The notes below the pieces were generated by a model. The model did not search any database. It had not been told where the DNA came from and saw nothing but the letters and a program-made list of their open reading frames with translations. Of a stretch of 20,568 nucleotides of DNA, positions 13,191 through 20,568 are shown piece after piece (positions within the stretch are counted from its first letter, which is position 1; every line of letters begins with the position of its first letter). The translations under genes were made by a program, and so were the position numbers. The DNA is from an uncultured Bacteroidota bacterium (lineage in GTDB: Bacteria > Bacteroidota > Bacteroidia > Chitinophagales > Chitinophagaceae): assembly GCA_903933995.1 (NCBI GenBank), contig CAIZMD010000031.1, positions 1 through 20,568 on the forward strand. The letters are read 5' to 3'.

Positions 13191-15389
13191 TTAAGACTTA
13201 GAAAACAAATGTTTCTGGAGCATGATCTTTAGCTCTGTTTCTTTGAATGGTTTTACCAAAACATCGGTAATTCCAGCTTTTCTATATGCTTCTAAATCAT
13301 CCTGCAAAATGGTAGCCGTTAGCGCTACAACAGGCATGGTGGCTTTACCATTTGGATGATTTCTAATGGCTGTTGCCAATTGGTCACCAGTCAATTTTGG
13401 AACATTAATATCGGTTAAAACAATATCATATTTATTATCATTAAACATTTGCCAACCAGTTTGTCCGTCTTTGGCCAAATCATAAGCAAGGTTTTGCTTC
13501 TTGAGCAATAATCCCAACAACATGGCATTCATGTCATTGTCTTCAATCACCAATGCTTTTTTGTGCAACATATCTGTATACAGTAACAGACCATTGTTAG
13601 TAGAAGCGGCAGGCTCAACAGCTTGAGGTTCTTGATCAACAAGGTAAACTAGTGAAACAGCAAACTCAGAACCCTCATTTAATTTACTTGCCACTTCAAT
13701 AGTACCACCCTGCAATTCAGCCAACATTTTACAAATAGGCAGACCCAATCCAGTACCCCTGATGGCACGTCTGGATTCTGCACTTTGGTCAGCAGAAGTT
13801 ACTTGGGTAAACTCTTCAAAAATGCTGTTTAATTTATCTTCTGGAATACCAATTCCGGAATCTGCCACCCTAATTTTCAAAGAAACTTCTTTTCCATTTT
13901 TATTAGTAGCAGCAGCAGAAATAGTTACTGCGCCTTGTTCCGTAAACTTAATGGCATTGCTAGTCAGGTTAAACAATATTTGTTTTAATCGGAACTTGTC
14001 TCCAATAACTATCAAGTCTTTTGGAATGGACAATTCTTCTTTTATCTGAATCCCTTTTTCAGCAGCCGCAGCACTAAAGGCAAAAGCAACTTCTCCAATG
14101 GCTTCTGATATATTAAATGGATGTTGTTCTAACCTAAGTTTACCAGCGTCCAGTTTTGAAAAGTCTAAAACGTCATTAACGGTATGTAATAAATGGTCGG
14201 AACTGGTTTTAATGGCTTGTAAGTATTTCTTCTTTTCAGGATCCGTCTCCATTCTGTCAATTATATCAGTGAATCCCATGATAGAAGTAAGTGGAGAGCG
14301 AATTTCATGACTCATATTACTCAAGAATCTACTCTTCATTTGAGTCATTTTCTCGGCATTTTCCCTTGCTTCAATTAACTGGGTTTCATATTTTACCAAT
14401 CTGAAAATATTGAACACCAAGAGCACTACAATCAGCAAAATAATAACCAAGGACCCCCATGAAAATTTCTCAATGGAATTTCTGGCATCTAAGGAAGTAG
14501 CTAAGGCGTTTTCTAAATGTTGTTTTCTGGCAGCTAATTCCCTTTGCAACAAGACTTCTAAAGCAGCGTCAATTTGAGCTATAATACTCAAGTTGGTTTC
14601 TGCCAATACTTTTTCACTCTCATTAAGGCGTTTGCGAATATTAAATTCCTCGTTTACTTTACCCTGGTAAAATTGTTGGATTTCATCAGACAAACTATTG
14701 ATAGAAGAATCCAAAGAAGATGTTTCTGTTTTAGTAGAATCCAGGGTTTTTCCAGCCTGAGTGGCACCACCTTTGGCGTATTCTAGTGGCGCTGCAGCTT
14801 CTTCTTTATTGGTAAATAACTCCCCTAGTTTTTTGAAGAATCCTTTCTTTTTCTTTGGAGCGGCTTTTAAGGTATCTACTCTATTGATCACAAAACCTTC
14901 CAAAATAGACTTATCAATACGCTTAATCTGAATGGGTTGATTGATCTGAACCACCTGTGTCCTATAACCAGATTTGGTGGTGGTAGTAACGGAATCGGCA
15001 ATTTTCTTTAATTGAGCAATCATATCTGCTAACTCAATTTTCTTGTCCAAACCGGATACTATCTGTTTTACATCGGCACTATCCGTGCCTGTCATGATTT
15101 GTTGAAGGTTAAAAGAAATCTCACTTAAACCAGCTAAAAAAGCATTTTTCCTAGTTGAATCATAGGTACTCAAATAAATGCGATAATTGTTTTCAGCCAC
15201 TGAGAGCTGTTTATCAGTCTCTTGTAAAAGTCCAATGCTAGGGTTCTGAATTACTAGCGTATCAATAGATTGTCTTAAAGAAATAAGGCTTTTTGAATTG
15301 ACAGCATTTAATACCAATACTGACACCAAAACCACCAGGCATATGATGATTAGGATGATATTAGAAATAGAAAGTCTTAGCTTTTTCAT
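13191..15389 (-). CDS. Hybrid sensor histidine kinase with C-terminal receiver domain
   Basis: A 732-residue membrane kinase. Helix 1 lies at about 9-30, then a large extracytoplasmic region (about 32-308) and helix 2 (about 310-332). Next come the HisKA domain with phospho-accepting H361 in MSHEIRSPL and the HATPase domain (N-box around 474-484, DSGIGIP at 510-516, GTGLGLP at 545-551). A receiver domain follows at about 610-730 with acidic pair E616/D617, phospho-acceptor D660 in LTDINVP, T691 and K713. The sensor region is mostly helical and coiled-coil-like and includes an unusual basic stretch (KKKKGFFKKLG, about 179-189). Phosphate would pass from H361 to D660 and on to an unknown partner; no separate regulator gene is adjacent. 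The ATG at 15389 is preferred over the upstream TTG at 15401. Confidence 0.9.
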   Translation of the reverse strand: MKKLRLSISNIILIIICLVVLVSVLVLNAVNSKSLISLRQSIDTLVIQNPSIGLLQETDKQLSVAENNYRIYLSTYDSTRKNAFLAGLSEISFNLQQIMTGTDSADVKQIVSGLDKKIELADMIAQLKKIADSVTTTTKSGYRTQVVQINQPIQIKRIDKSILEGFVINRVDTLKAAPKKKKGFFKKLGELFTNKEEAAAPLEYAKGGATQAGKTLDSTKTETSSLDSSINSLSDEIQQFYQGKVNEEFNIRKRLNESEKVLAETNLSIIAQIDAALEVLLQRELAARKQHLENALATSLDARNSIEKFSWGSLVIILLIVVLLVFNIFRLVKYETQLIEARENAEKMTQMKSRFLSNMSHEIRSPLTSIMGFTDIIDRMETDPEKKKYLQAIKTSSDHLLHTVNDVLDFSKLDAGKLRLEQHPFNISEAIGEVAFAFSAAAAEKGIQIKEELSIPKDLIVIGDKFRLKQILFNLTSNAIKFTEQGAVTISAAATNKNGKEVSLKIRVADSGIGIPEDKLNSIFEEFTQVTSADQSAESRRAIRGTGLGLPICKMLAELQGGTIEVASKLNEGSEFAVSLVYLVDQEPQAVEPAASTNNGLLLYTDMLHKKALVIEDNDMNAMLLGLLLKKQNLAYDLAKDGQTGWQMFNDNKYDIVLTDINVPKLTGDQLATAIRNHPNGKATMPVVALTATILQDDLEAYRKAGITDVLVKPFKETELKIMLQKHLFSKS

Positions 15390-15461
15390 TGCTATTATCA
15401 AGTTTCTTAGGGGTTACGGAAGGTTGAAAATACAATAAAATCGTTATAGACCGCTAGTTTT

Positions 15462-16214
15462 TCAGAAAATCCGGTATTCTCCCTTCTGGTTGATGCCTAC
15501 AATCGGCAGTTGGCGATGTCCCTGAAAATGCTGGAAAACCTCTTTCATCTTGTCTGCAAAAGCCCGATATTCTGGATCATCTCGGCTACTTTTTTTAAGA
15601 AATTCCCGGCTTTTTTCTTGGTCATAATTGATGGGAAATATATGTACAGGTATAAAATCTTGCCCCTGCAATTGGGCATAAGCAGTCAAGACATAAAGCT
15701 CTTCCATGGGTATATCCTTTATTGGTATACATCCCTGGGTTAAACAGCCCCCATGTATAAAAATGTCTGACCCAGGTTTAATGGAATCACTTAATAAACG
15801 GTCAGAAGCATTGGGATAATTGAGTTCAAGGGATAAATGATAATTACTCAATGGATTGAAAGATTTGATAAAATAACATCCTTCAGGTACTTGGTAATCA
15901 CCATCCATTCGCTTAGGCCCCATGGTTCCAGAAAGGGCGCAGACAGGATAGGTTTTAAACAATTGGAACTGGGTATTATTACCTGACTTTACCCAAACTT
16001 CTAATTGGGAATCGTATTTAAAACTTCTGATATAGACTTGTTTTGGGGGAAATACCAACCCTGCTCTCTTAAACTGATTTTTAAGGGTATCTGTTCTGGT
16101 TTTAATGGCTTTGGCCACTTTGGGATATGACTGTTGTTGTTCCCAAAAAACGGATTGCCCGCTCAATTGCAGCATCTGTAAAAGAAAAATGGTGCATAGG
16201 GTTAACAACTTCAT
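15462..16214 (-). CDS. YafK-type L,D-transpeptidase family protein
   Basis: A 250-residue exported enzyme with a signal peptide (about 1-20) and a YkuD-type catalytic domain (about 60-195). The active-site motif is H154-GGCLTQG-C162-IPI, with C162 as nucleophile. The preceding SNYHLSLELNYPNASD segment (123-138) is characteristic of the YafK branch rather than of classic Ldts. In E. coli the YafK protein (DpaA/LdtF) removes lipoprotein from peptidoglycan rather than making cross-links, so a peptidoglycan amidase or transpeptidase role in the periplasm is expected. It lies 46 bp after hppD and 72 bp before the histidine kinase on the same strand, so co-transcription is possible but the functions look unrelated. 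No extra cell-wall-binding domain is present. Confidence 0.85.
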   Translation of the reverse strand: MKLLTLCTIFLLQMLQLSGQSVFWEQQQSYPKVAKAIKTRTDTLKNQFKRAGLVFPPKQVYIRSFKYDSQLEVWVKSGNNTQFQLFKTYPVCALSGTMGPKRMDGDYQVPEGCYFIKSFNPLSNYHLSLELNYPNASDRLLSDSIKPGSDIFIHGGCLTQGCIPIKDIPMEELYVLTAYAQLQGQDFIPVHIFPINYDQEKSREFLKKSSRDDPEYRAFADKMKEVFQHFQGHRQLPIVGINQKGEYRIF

Positions 16215-16260
16215 GGATTCAAAAATAAGTCATCAACCCTAATGCACCACGCCTAATTAT

Positions 16261-17391
16261 TTACAAATTGCCTCTTTTGTCTTGCTCCCTTTCAATGGCT
16301 TCAAAAAGGGCTTTAAAATTTCCTTTTCCAAAACTAGTGGCCCCTTTTCTTTGAATAATTTCAAAAAACAGGGTGGGTCTATCCTCCACTGGTTTGGTAA
16401 ATATTTGTAACAAATAACCTTCTTCATCTCTATCAACTAAAATGCCTAATTCTCTTAATGGGGCAATGTCTTCATCAATAGATCCAACCCTATCAAATAA
16501 TTCCTCGTAATAAGAGCTAGGAACTTTTAAAAATTCAATCCCCCTTGCTTGTAGTTCTGTAACAGTTTTAACAATGTTATTTGTTGCCAATGCTACGTGT
16601 TGACAGCCCTCTCCATTATAAAAATCTAGATACTCTTCTACCTGTGATTTCTTTTTTCCTTCTGCCGGTTCATTAATGGGGAATTTGACAAAGCCATTTC
16701 CATTACTCATTACTTTACTCATTAAAGCAGAATATTCTGTAGAAATGTCTTGGTCATCAAATGTTAGGATATTGCGGAATCCCATTACTTGCTCATAAAA
16801 ATCAACCCATTTATTCATTTGGTTCCAACCAACATTTCCAACACAATGGTCAACATACAATAAGCCAGTATCAGCAGGGTTATAGGCAGATTCCCACTTT
16901 TTAAATCCAGGTAAAAAAACACCTTGATAATCCTTTCTTTCAATAAATAAGTGAACGGTATCACCATAGGTATGGATCCCGCTAACTACCACTTTACCTT
17001 CAGCATCTTCTAATACTGTTGGTTCCGTATGTGATTTACCTCCACGCTTAGTGGTTTGCTCCCAAGCATCTGTTGCATCATTTACTTTCAAAGCCAAAAA
17101 CTTGATCCCATCGCCATGTTGGTAAACATGTTGTGCAATTTCATTGTCAGTTCTCAATGCTGTGGTAAATACAAATGTGAGTTTGTGCTGGCGTACAGCA
17201 TAACTTACTCTGTCTTTGATCCCCGTTTCAGGACCCGCATAAGCCAGAGATTGAAATCCAAATGCGGTTTTATAAAAATGTGCCGCTTGTTTGGCATTAC
17301 CAACATAAAATTCAACATAGTCAGTTCCTTGTAATGGCAAAAAGTCGGTTTGAGAAATAGCGTTATTAACCATAGCTTGAATAGCTTCCAT
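16261..17391 (-). CDS. hppD: 4-hydroxyphenylpyruvate dioxygenase
   Basis: A 376-residue Fe(II) oxygenase that converts 4-hydroxyphenylpyruvate to homogentisate in tyrosine catabolism. Two vicinal-oxygen-chelate domains are visible. The iron ligands are H182 (YVDHCVGNV), H265 (GCQHVALAT) and E344 (FFEIIQRKG), all intact, and FFEIIQR with GNFKALFEAIEREQ at the C-terminus is diagnostic. Length is normal. The open frame extends upstream to an ATG at 17463, but the first 24 residues it would add are low-complexity and precede the usual family start, so the ATG at 17391 is chosen. Homogentisate dioxygenase and fumarylacetoacetase genes are not in the window. Upstream lies a leader of about 150 nt described separately. 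Confidence 0.93.
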   Translation of the reverse strand: MEAIQAMVNNAISQTDFLPLQGTDYVEFYVGNAKQAAHFYKTAFGFQSLAYAGPETGIKDRVSYAVRQHKLTFVFTTALRTDNEIAQHVYQHGDGIKFLALKVNDATDAWEQTTKRGGKSHTEPTVLEDAEGKVVVSGIHTYGDTVHLFIERKDYQGVFLPGFKKWESAYNPADTGLLYVDHCVGNVGWNQMNKWVDFYEQVMGFRNILTFDDQDISTEYSALMSKVMSNGNGFVKFPINEPAEGKKKSQVEEYLDFYNGEGCQHVALATNNIVKTVTELQARGIEFLKVPSSYYEELFDRVGSIDEDIAPLRELGILVDRDEEGYLLQIFTKPVEDRPTLFFEIIQRKGATSFGKGNFKALFEAIEREQDKRGNL

Positions 17392-17432
17392 AGACGTTGT
17401 TTTAAAATAAAAAAAGATGAAACAAAAACCTT

Positions 17433-17483
17433 TCGCCTTGGGCGATAGTTTAAAACAAAGCATCCATGGCTAGGGCAACCATG
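17433..17483 (-). promoter_or_regulatory. Two candidate hairpins in the hppD leader
   Basis: Read on the minus strand, a first hairpin (17483-17465) pairs CATGGTT with AGCCATG around a 5-nt loop, with one G-U pair. A second (17445-17433) pairs TCGCC with GGCGA around CAA and is followed by GGTTTTTG. The 3' arm of the second, GGCGA, could instead pair with TTGCC, part of which is in the first hairpin, so the two may be alternatives. Stems are short and the U-tract is interrupted, so a terminator or attenuator role is only a possibility. Confidence 0.3.
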
Positions 17484-17542
17484 AGCAAACAGTAACTGAT
17501 ACGGATATCGTTAAAAACCTTATGTGGGTAGTCAGGTCTCAT
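17450..17542 (-). CDS. Possible 30-codon leader ORF upstream of hppD
   Basis: A short open frame of 30 codons starts at the ATG at 17542 and stops with TAA at 17452-17450. The peptide begins MRPDYPHKVFNDIRIS and ends in a hydrophobic stretch (CLLMVALAMDALF). It begins within a few bases of the transcript start predicted from the promoter at 17548-17577, and its stop codon lies 4 nt before the second hairpin of the leader. It contains two Tyr and two Phe codons, which is suggestive for a leader of a tyrosine-catabolic gene but not a clear enrichment. I do not recognise the peptide. It could be a leader peptide, a small membrane protein or chance. Confidence 0.25.
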   Translation of the reverse strand: MRPDYPHKVFNDIRISYCLLMVALAMDALF

Positions 17543-17547
17543 TAATA

Positions 17548-17577
17548 CAAAAATACCCTTTTTGACCAATCAAACAA
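17548..17577 (-). promoter_or_regulatory. Candidate Bacteroidota promoter of hppD with a long leader
   Basis: On the minus strand an exact TAnnTTTG box (TATTTTTG, 17555 down to 17548) follows TTG (17577-17575) with 19 nt between, an ideal spacing. The transcript would begin near 17544, about 150 nt before the hppD ATG. Together with the purK leader on the other strand this accounts for most of the 249-bp divergent gap 17392-17640. No other full-match box was found closer to hppD. Confidence 0.5.
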
Positions 17578-17640
17578 GGAAGCATTGCTTTGGTTCTATA
17601 TCTTCGCTGTTTCCAAGGCTTTTTAACAAAAAATCAAGTA

Positions 17641-18765
17641 ATGAAAGTAGGCATTTTAGGTGGAGGTCAATTGGGTAGAATGTTGTTGCAAGCTGCGGCT
17701 GACTATACCGTTGAAACACATGTACTGGAAAATGATCCTAATTGTCCTGCTGCACATCTTTGTCATCATTTTCATTTAGGTAATATTCAAGATTACGATG
17801 CGGTTTTGGCCTTTGGTCAAGGATTAGATGCCATTACCATTGAAATAGAATCGGTTAATATTGATGCATTGGAAACTTTGGAACAACAGGGTGTAAAGGT
17901 TTTTCCAAGTCCAGCGGCTATACGCATTATTAAAAACAAAATCACCCAAAAAGCATTTTATGCTGAACATCAAATACCCTCTCCGGAATACTTGATTACC
18001 AATAGTTTAGAAGAATTAAAAAGTAAAGAAGCTTTTTTACCTGCTGTGCATAAAATTGGTGAAGGCGGATATGATGGAAAAGGGGTTCAGGTAATTAAAC
18101 GGAAAGAGGATTTAGATAAGGGATTTGATGCACCATCTGTTTTAGAAAAAATGGTTCCCATTCAAAAAGAACTGGCATTGATTATTGCTGTCAACACCAA
18201 GGGAGAAACGGCTGTTTATCCCCCAGCAGAAATGGTTTTTGACCCTATTTTAAATCTTTTGGACTATCAGGTTTCTCCTGCAAGAATTCCCGAAAAGGTT
18301 TTGTGGAAGGCAGAAGCCATTGCATTAAAAGTGGCCAAATCTCTGAAGAGTGCAGGATTATTTGCTGTTGAACTATTTGTTGATCATGACCAAAATGTTT
18401 GGGTAAATGAAACCGCCCCAAGGGTGCATAATAGTGGACACCATAGTATTGAAGGAAATTATTGTAGTCAATACCACCAACTTTGGCGAATCATTTTGGA
18501 ATATCCACTTGGCAATACAGACCCTATTATGCCTGCGGCGATAGTCAATTTGTTAGGTGCTCCGGAACATGTAGGACCTGCTGTTTATGAGGGATTGCAT
18601 GAAACCCTTCAAATTGATAATGCATTTGTACACTTGTATGGTAAGGCTGAAACCAAGCCGGGAAGAAAAATGGGGCATGTTACCCTATTGAGTACAGAAT
18701 ACCAAGATCTAGTGTACAAATCCAATAAAATCAAGCATTTGCTTAAAATTGTAAGCAAGAAATAA
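17641..18765 (+). CDS. purK: 5-(carboxyamino)imidazole ribonucleotide synthase (PurK)
   Basis: A 374-residue ATP-grasp enzyme that makes N5-CAIR from AIR, bicarbonate and ATP in purine synthesis. GGGQLGRM at 7-14 starts the pre-ATP-grasp fold, EGGYDGKGV at 141-149 is the ATP-binding loop, and NETAPRVHNSGHHS at 256-269 is the PurK-specific metal/substrate segment. Length is typical. The ATG at 17641 puts the Gly-rich loop at the usual distance; an upstream in-frame ATG at 17590 would add 17 unrelated residues. TATCTTCG at 17599-17606 matches the promoter box at seven of eight positions but has no well-placed TTG. No purE gene follows, because the next gene is convergent and only 8 bp away. Confidence 0.95.
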   Translation: MKVGILGGGQLGRMLLQAAADYTVETHVLENDPNCPAAHLCHHFHLGNIQDYDAVLAFGQGLDAITIEIESVNIDALETLEQQGVKVFPSPAAIRIIKNKITQKAFYAEHQIPSPEYLITNSLEELKSKEAFLPAVHKIGEGGYDGKGVQVIKRKEDLDKGFDAPSVLEKMVPIQKELALIIAVNTKGETAVYPPAEMVFDPILNLLDYQVSPARIPEKVLWKAEAIALKVAKSLKSAGLFAVELFVDHDQNVWVNETAPRVHNSGHHSIEGNYCSQYHQLWRIILEYPLGNTDPIMPAAIVNLLGAPEHVGPAVYEGLHETLQIDNAFVHLYGKAETKPGRKMGHVTLLSTEYQDLVYKSNKIKHLLKIVSKK

Positions 18766-18779
18766 AAGCGGGTTTATTT
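18760..18779. terminator. AT-rich inverted repeat spanning both stop codons of a convergent pair
   Basis: AAATAAA (18760-18766) and TTTATTT (18773-18779) form a 7-bp inverted repeat with a 6-nt AGCGGG loop. The left arm holds the purK stop and the right arm holds the stop of the DUF3078 gene. A bidirectional terminator is possible, but the stem has no G-C pairs, and the symmetry could simply reflect two genes ending in Lys codons plus TAA. Confidence 0.2.
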
Positions 18780-19718
18780 TCTAATCACATTCAATGGTTT
18801 CAGAAAACCTATCCCTATCAAACTTTTGGTTTGCAAGGCAGGTGAAGTGTTGTTGGGTCCAAACAATCTTACGTTATCATCATAGATTAAGTCTAGACTA
18901 TAAGTAGCTGAGAAATATTTATTGATTTTAAAAGCAAATTGATTGGTCATAAATAAATCCACATTCTGAGGGTCTTGTTTGTAGTTAGAGAACAAATCCA
19001 TCCTACCCTTGTACGCTATATTCTTGGCTACCGTTGTGCTATAGTTCACCGTTACAAAAGCACCAATTTCATTTAAGGATTTTTGCCCTTTCGGAACCCC
19101 GTATAATCCTTTCTCATATAATTCTTTCTTGGTAACAACTGTATACCTAGAAGTTAAAGGAGACATGAAGACGGATAATTTAGAACTTGGTTTATAGTCA
19201 AAACCCAAGGAGAAAATAAAATAGCCTGGAGCCATAAAGCTGGAAGACAATTCTGCTGGATTGGTTCCATAATTAAATCCATCAAAAAACTGAGATCTAA
19301 AATTGAATAATCCAGACAAGAACCACTTTCCAGTGGTATCCATTTTATATCCAAACTTGCTCAAAAAGTCCATTCTATCATCGTTCTTTCTACCACCAGA
19401 ACTAGAAGTATTTACATAACCTAGGTTCAGGTCCATATTATTGTCCCAAACCTTACGCCCTTTTTGATGAAAAATATAGTAGTTCAAATAGGTGTTGGCG
19501 GCCAAAGAAAAATTATCGCCTCCGGCAGCCCAGTTACTCAAAGAACCCTGTGACAAGGAAAATAAGAAGAGACCTCCCCTTTTCCAAACCCATTTAGTGG
19601 TATCAGTTTCCTTTTTAATGGTTCTGGAAGTTTCAGAACGCAATTTATTCACCACTACATCCTGTGCAGATGCCATAAAACCTAAAAAAAGCCCAATGAA
19701 GAGTAGATATTTTCTCAT
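18774..19718 (-). CDS. DUF3078 outer-membrane beta-barrel protein
   Basis: A 314-residue exported protein with a signal peptide (MRKYLLFIGLFLGFMASAQ, about 1-19). Near the N-terminus, GGLFLFSLSQGSLSNWAAGG (48-67) is the hallmark of DUF3078, a family I know mainly from Bacteroidota and of unknown function. The rest alternates short beta strands and polar turns with many Tyr, Phe and Asn residues, as in an outer-membrane barrel, ending in FLKPLNVIRK. The gene stands alone between convergent purK (8-bp gap) and divergent miaB, so context gives no hint of function. No exact TAnnTTTG promoter is visible in its upstream region. Confidence 0.8.
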   Translation of the reverse strand: MRKYLLFIGLFLGFMASAQDVVVNKLRSETSRTIKKETDTTKWVWKRGGLFLFSLSQGSLSNWAAGGDNFSLAANTYLNYYIFHQKGRKVWDNNMDLNLGYVNTSSSGGRKNDDRMDFLSKFGYKMDTTGKWFLSGLFNFRSQFFDGFNYGTNPAELSSSFMAPGYFIFSLGFDYKPSSKLSVFMSPLTSRYTVVTKKELYEKGLYGVPKGQKSLNEIGAFVTVNYSTTVAKNIAYKGRMDLFSNYKQDPQNVDLFMTNQFAFKINKYFSATYSLDLIYDDNVRLFGPNNTSPALQTKSLIGIGFLKPLNVIRK

Positions 19719-19810
19719 CCTTAATTTTTTTCAAAGCGCTAATTTAAAGCTTCTTGAGAAGTTTAACGAATGCAATGCTGACAATCTGGCACAAAACACC
19801 CGATTTTATG

Positions 19811-19831
19811 TATTTTCGCGCTCTAAATTTG
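19811..19831 (+). promoter_or_regulatory. Candidate -7 boxes upstream of miaB
   Basis: Two boxes lie in tandem: TATTTTCG (19811-19818, seven of eight) and TAAATTTG (19824-19831, exact). Neither has a TTG at the right distance upstream. Transcripts would begin near 19822 or 19835, leaving a leader of only about 4-17 nt before the ATG at 19839. Confidence 0.35.
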
Positions 19832-19838
19832 GGTATTG

Positions 19839-20568
19839 ATGGAAATGTTGGATTTATCAGGCAAAGTGCATGACGAGCAAAGACAAGGTGAAGCTTTTTT
19901 GCCCGCTACGGTTATTGAGAAAACCTATCAAAAACATTTCTATATTGAAAGCTATGGTTGTGCCATGAATTTTTCAGATAGCGAGGTTGTGGCTTCTATT
20001 CTTCAAGCAAATGGCTTTGGCCCAACATCTCTTTTTGAAGAAGCTGATCTAGTGTTGGTCAATACCTGTTCAATTAGAGAAAAAGCAGAACAAACCATCA
20101 GAAAAAGACTCACGGAATTCAGAAAAGCCAAGGAAAGCAAAAAGGGCATGCTGGTGGGTGTTTTGGGTTGTATGGCTGAACGTTTAAAAGCCAAATTATT
20201 AGAAGAAGAAAAACTGGTTGACTTAGTAGTTGGGCCTGATGCTTATAGAAGTTTACCCATTTTGATTGAAGAAGCTAGCAGTGGTCAGAAAGCGGTAAAT
20301 GTATTGCTGAGTAGAGATGAAACTTATGCAGATATTGCTCCTATTCGATTAGATAGCAACGGCGTTTCTGCCTTTGTTTCTATTATGAGGGGCTGCAATA
20401 ATATGTGTAGTTTTTGTGTGGTACCATTTACAAGGGGCAGAGAAAGAAGCCGAGACGCTCATAGCATATTGGCCGAATCCATTGACTTATTTGAAAAAGG
20501 CTACAAAGAAATCACCCTTTTGGGCCAAAATGTAGATAGTTATTATTGGGTAGATGAAGTCAATGGTA
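19839..20568 (+). CDS. miaB: tRNA-2-methylthio-N6-dimethylallyladenosine synthase MiaB, 5' part (cut by window edge)
   Basis: A partial gene: 243 codons are visible before the window ends, with no stop codon. MiaB is a radical SAM methylthiotransferase that adds the ms2 group to i6A37 in tRNAs reading UNN codons. The N-terminal UPF0004 domain has its three cluster cysteines at C41 (YGCAMN), C77 (NTCSIRE) and C111 (LGCMAER). The radical SAM motif is C186-NNM-C190-SF-C193. ETYADIAPIR (161-170) just before it marks MiaB rather than RimO or MtaB. The missing part should hold the rest of the barrel and the TRAM domain. Starts at 19839 and 19845 are both possible. The first 30 or so residues form a short extension before the domain. 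It is divergent from the DUF3078 gene. Confidence 0.93.
   Translation, partial: MEMLDLSGKVHDEQRQGEAFLPATVIEKTYQKHFYIESYGCAMNFSDSEVVASILQANGFGPTSLFEEADLVLVNTCSIREKAEQTIRKRLTEFRKAKESKKGMLVGVLGCMAERLKAKLLEEEKLVDLVVGPDAYRSLPILIEEASSGQKAVNVLLSRDETYADIAPIRLDSNGVSAFVSIMRGCNNMCSFCVVPFTRGRERSRDAHSILAESIDLFEKGYKEITLLGQNVDSYYWVDEVNG

Noticed and set aside
16220..16227. Exact TAnnTTTG box (TATTTTTG, minus strand) just before the L,D-transpeptidase start
   Set aside because: It lies only 5 nt before the ATG and has no TTG at the required distance, so it may be chance in AT-rich DNA.
17392..17463. Extended start of hppD at 17463
   Set aside because: The added 24 residues are low-complexity, precede the normal family start and overlap the leader hairpin region.
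1..20568. Search by eye for tRNA genes, CRISPR arrays, IS elements and prophage genes
   Set aside because: No cloverleaf-like gene, regularly spaced repeat, transposase, integrase or terminal inverted repeat was seen; gaps between genes are almost all under 200 bp.

Overview
The window looks like chromosomal DNA from a Bacteroidota bacterium, most likely in or near the Chitinophagaceae. The signs are an AT-rich composition, promoter boxes of the Bacteroidota type (TAnnTTTG), a DUF3078 outer-membrane protein, a CcmE with Cys in place of the haem-binding His, and folC directly after a TonB-like gene. This assignment is inferred from gene content and motifs, not from a database search. Nearly all of the DNA is coding. 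I see no tRNA, rRNA, IS element, prophage or CRISPR array.

Layout. (1) 1-571, minus strand: cytochrome c maturation genes ccmE and the first 38 codons of ccmF, which runs off the left edge. (2) 755-5397, plus strand: a tight five-gene run of a ureohydrolase-family enzyme, a membrane protein of unknown function, an uncharacterised radical SAM protein, an EamA/DMT exporter and a TSUP (TauE/SafE) exporter. (3) 5501-7708, plus: a TonB-like envelope protein and folC. (4) 11809 down to 7735, minus: class I fructose-1,6-bisphosphatase, a small exported protein, an ABC-type ATPase, a purine-rich repeat tract, a YfiT-type DinB protein and two paralogous Nudix hydrolases. (5) 11922-13184, plus: aspartate kinase, divergent from fbp. 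(6) 17391 down to 13191, minus: 4-hydroxyphenylpyruvate dioxygenase, a YafK-type L,D-transpeptidase and a hybrid histidine kinase. (7) 17641-18765, plus: purK. (8) 19718 down to 18774, minus: a DUF3078 beta-barrel protein. (9) 19839 to the right edge, plus: the 5' part of miaB.

Most genes are housekeeping: haem protein maturation, folate, purine, aspartate-family amino acid, gluconeogenesis, tyrosine catabolism and tRNA modification. The parts least explained by known biology are the ureohydrolase / radical SAM / two-exporter cluster, the leader upstream of hppD (a strong promoter match, a 30-codon ORF and two hairpins), and the GTGAAGAGTGAAGAAT-type repeat tract next to an ABC ATPase that has no permease partner here. 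I found no unmistakable new defence or mobile system; the radical SAM cluster is the best candidate for undescribed biochemistry.
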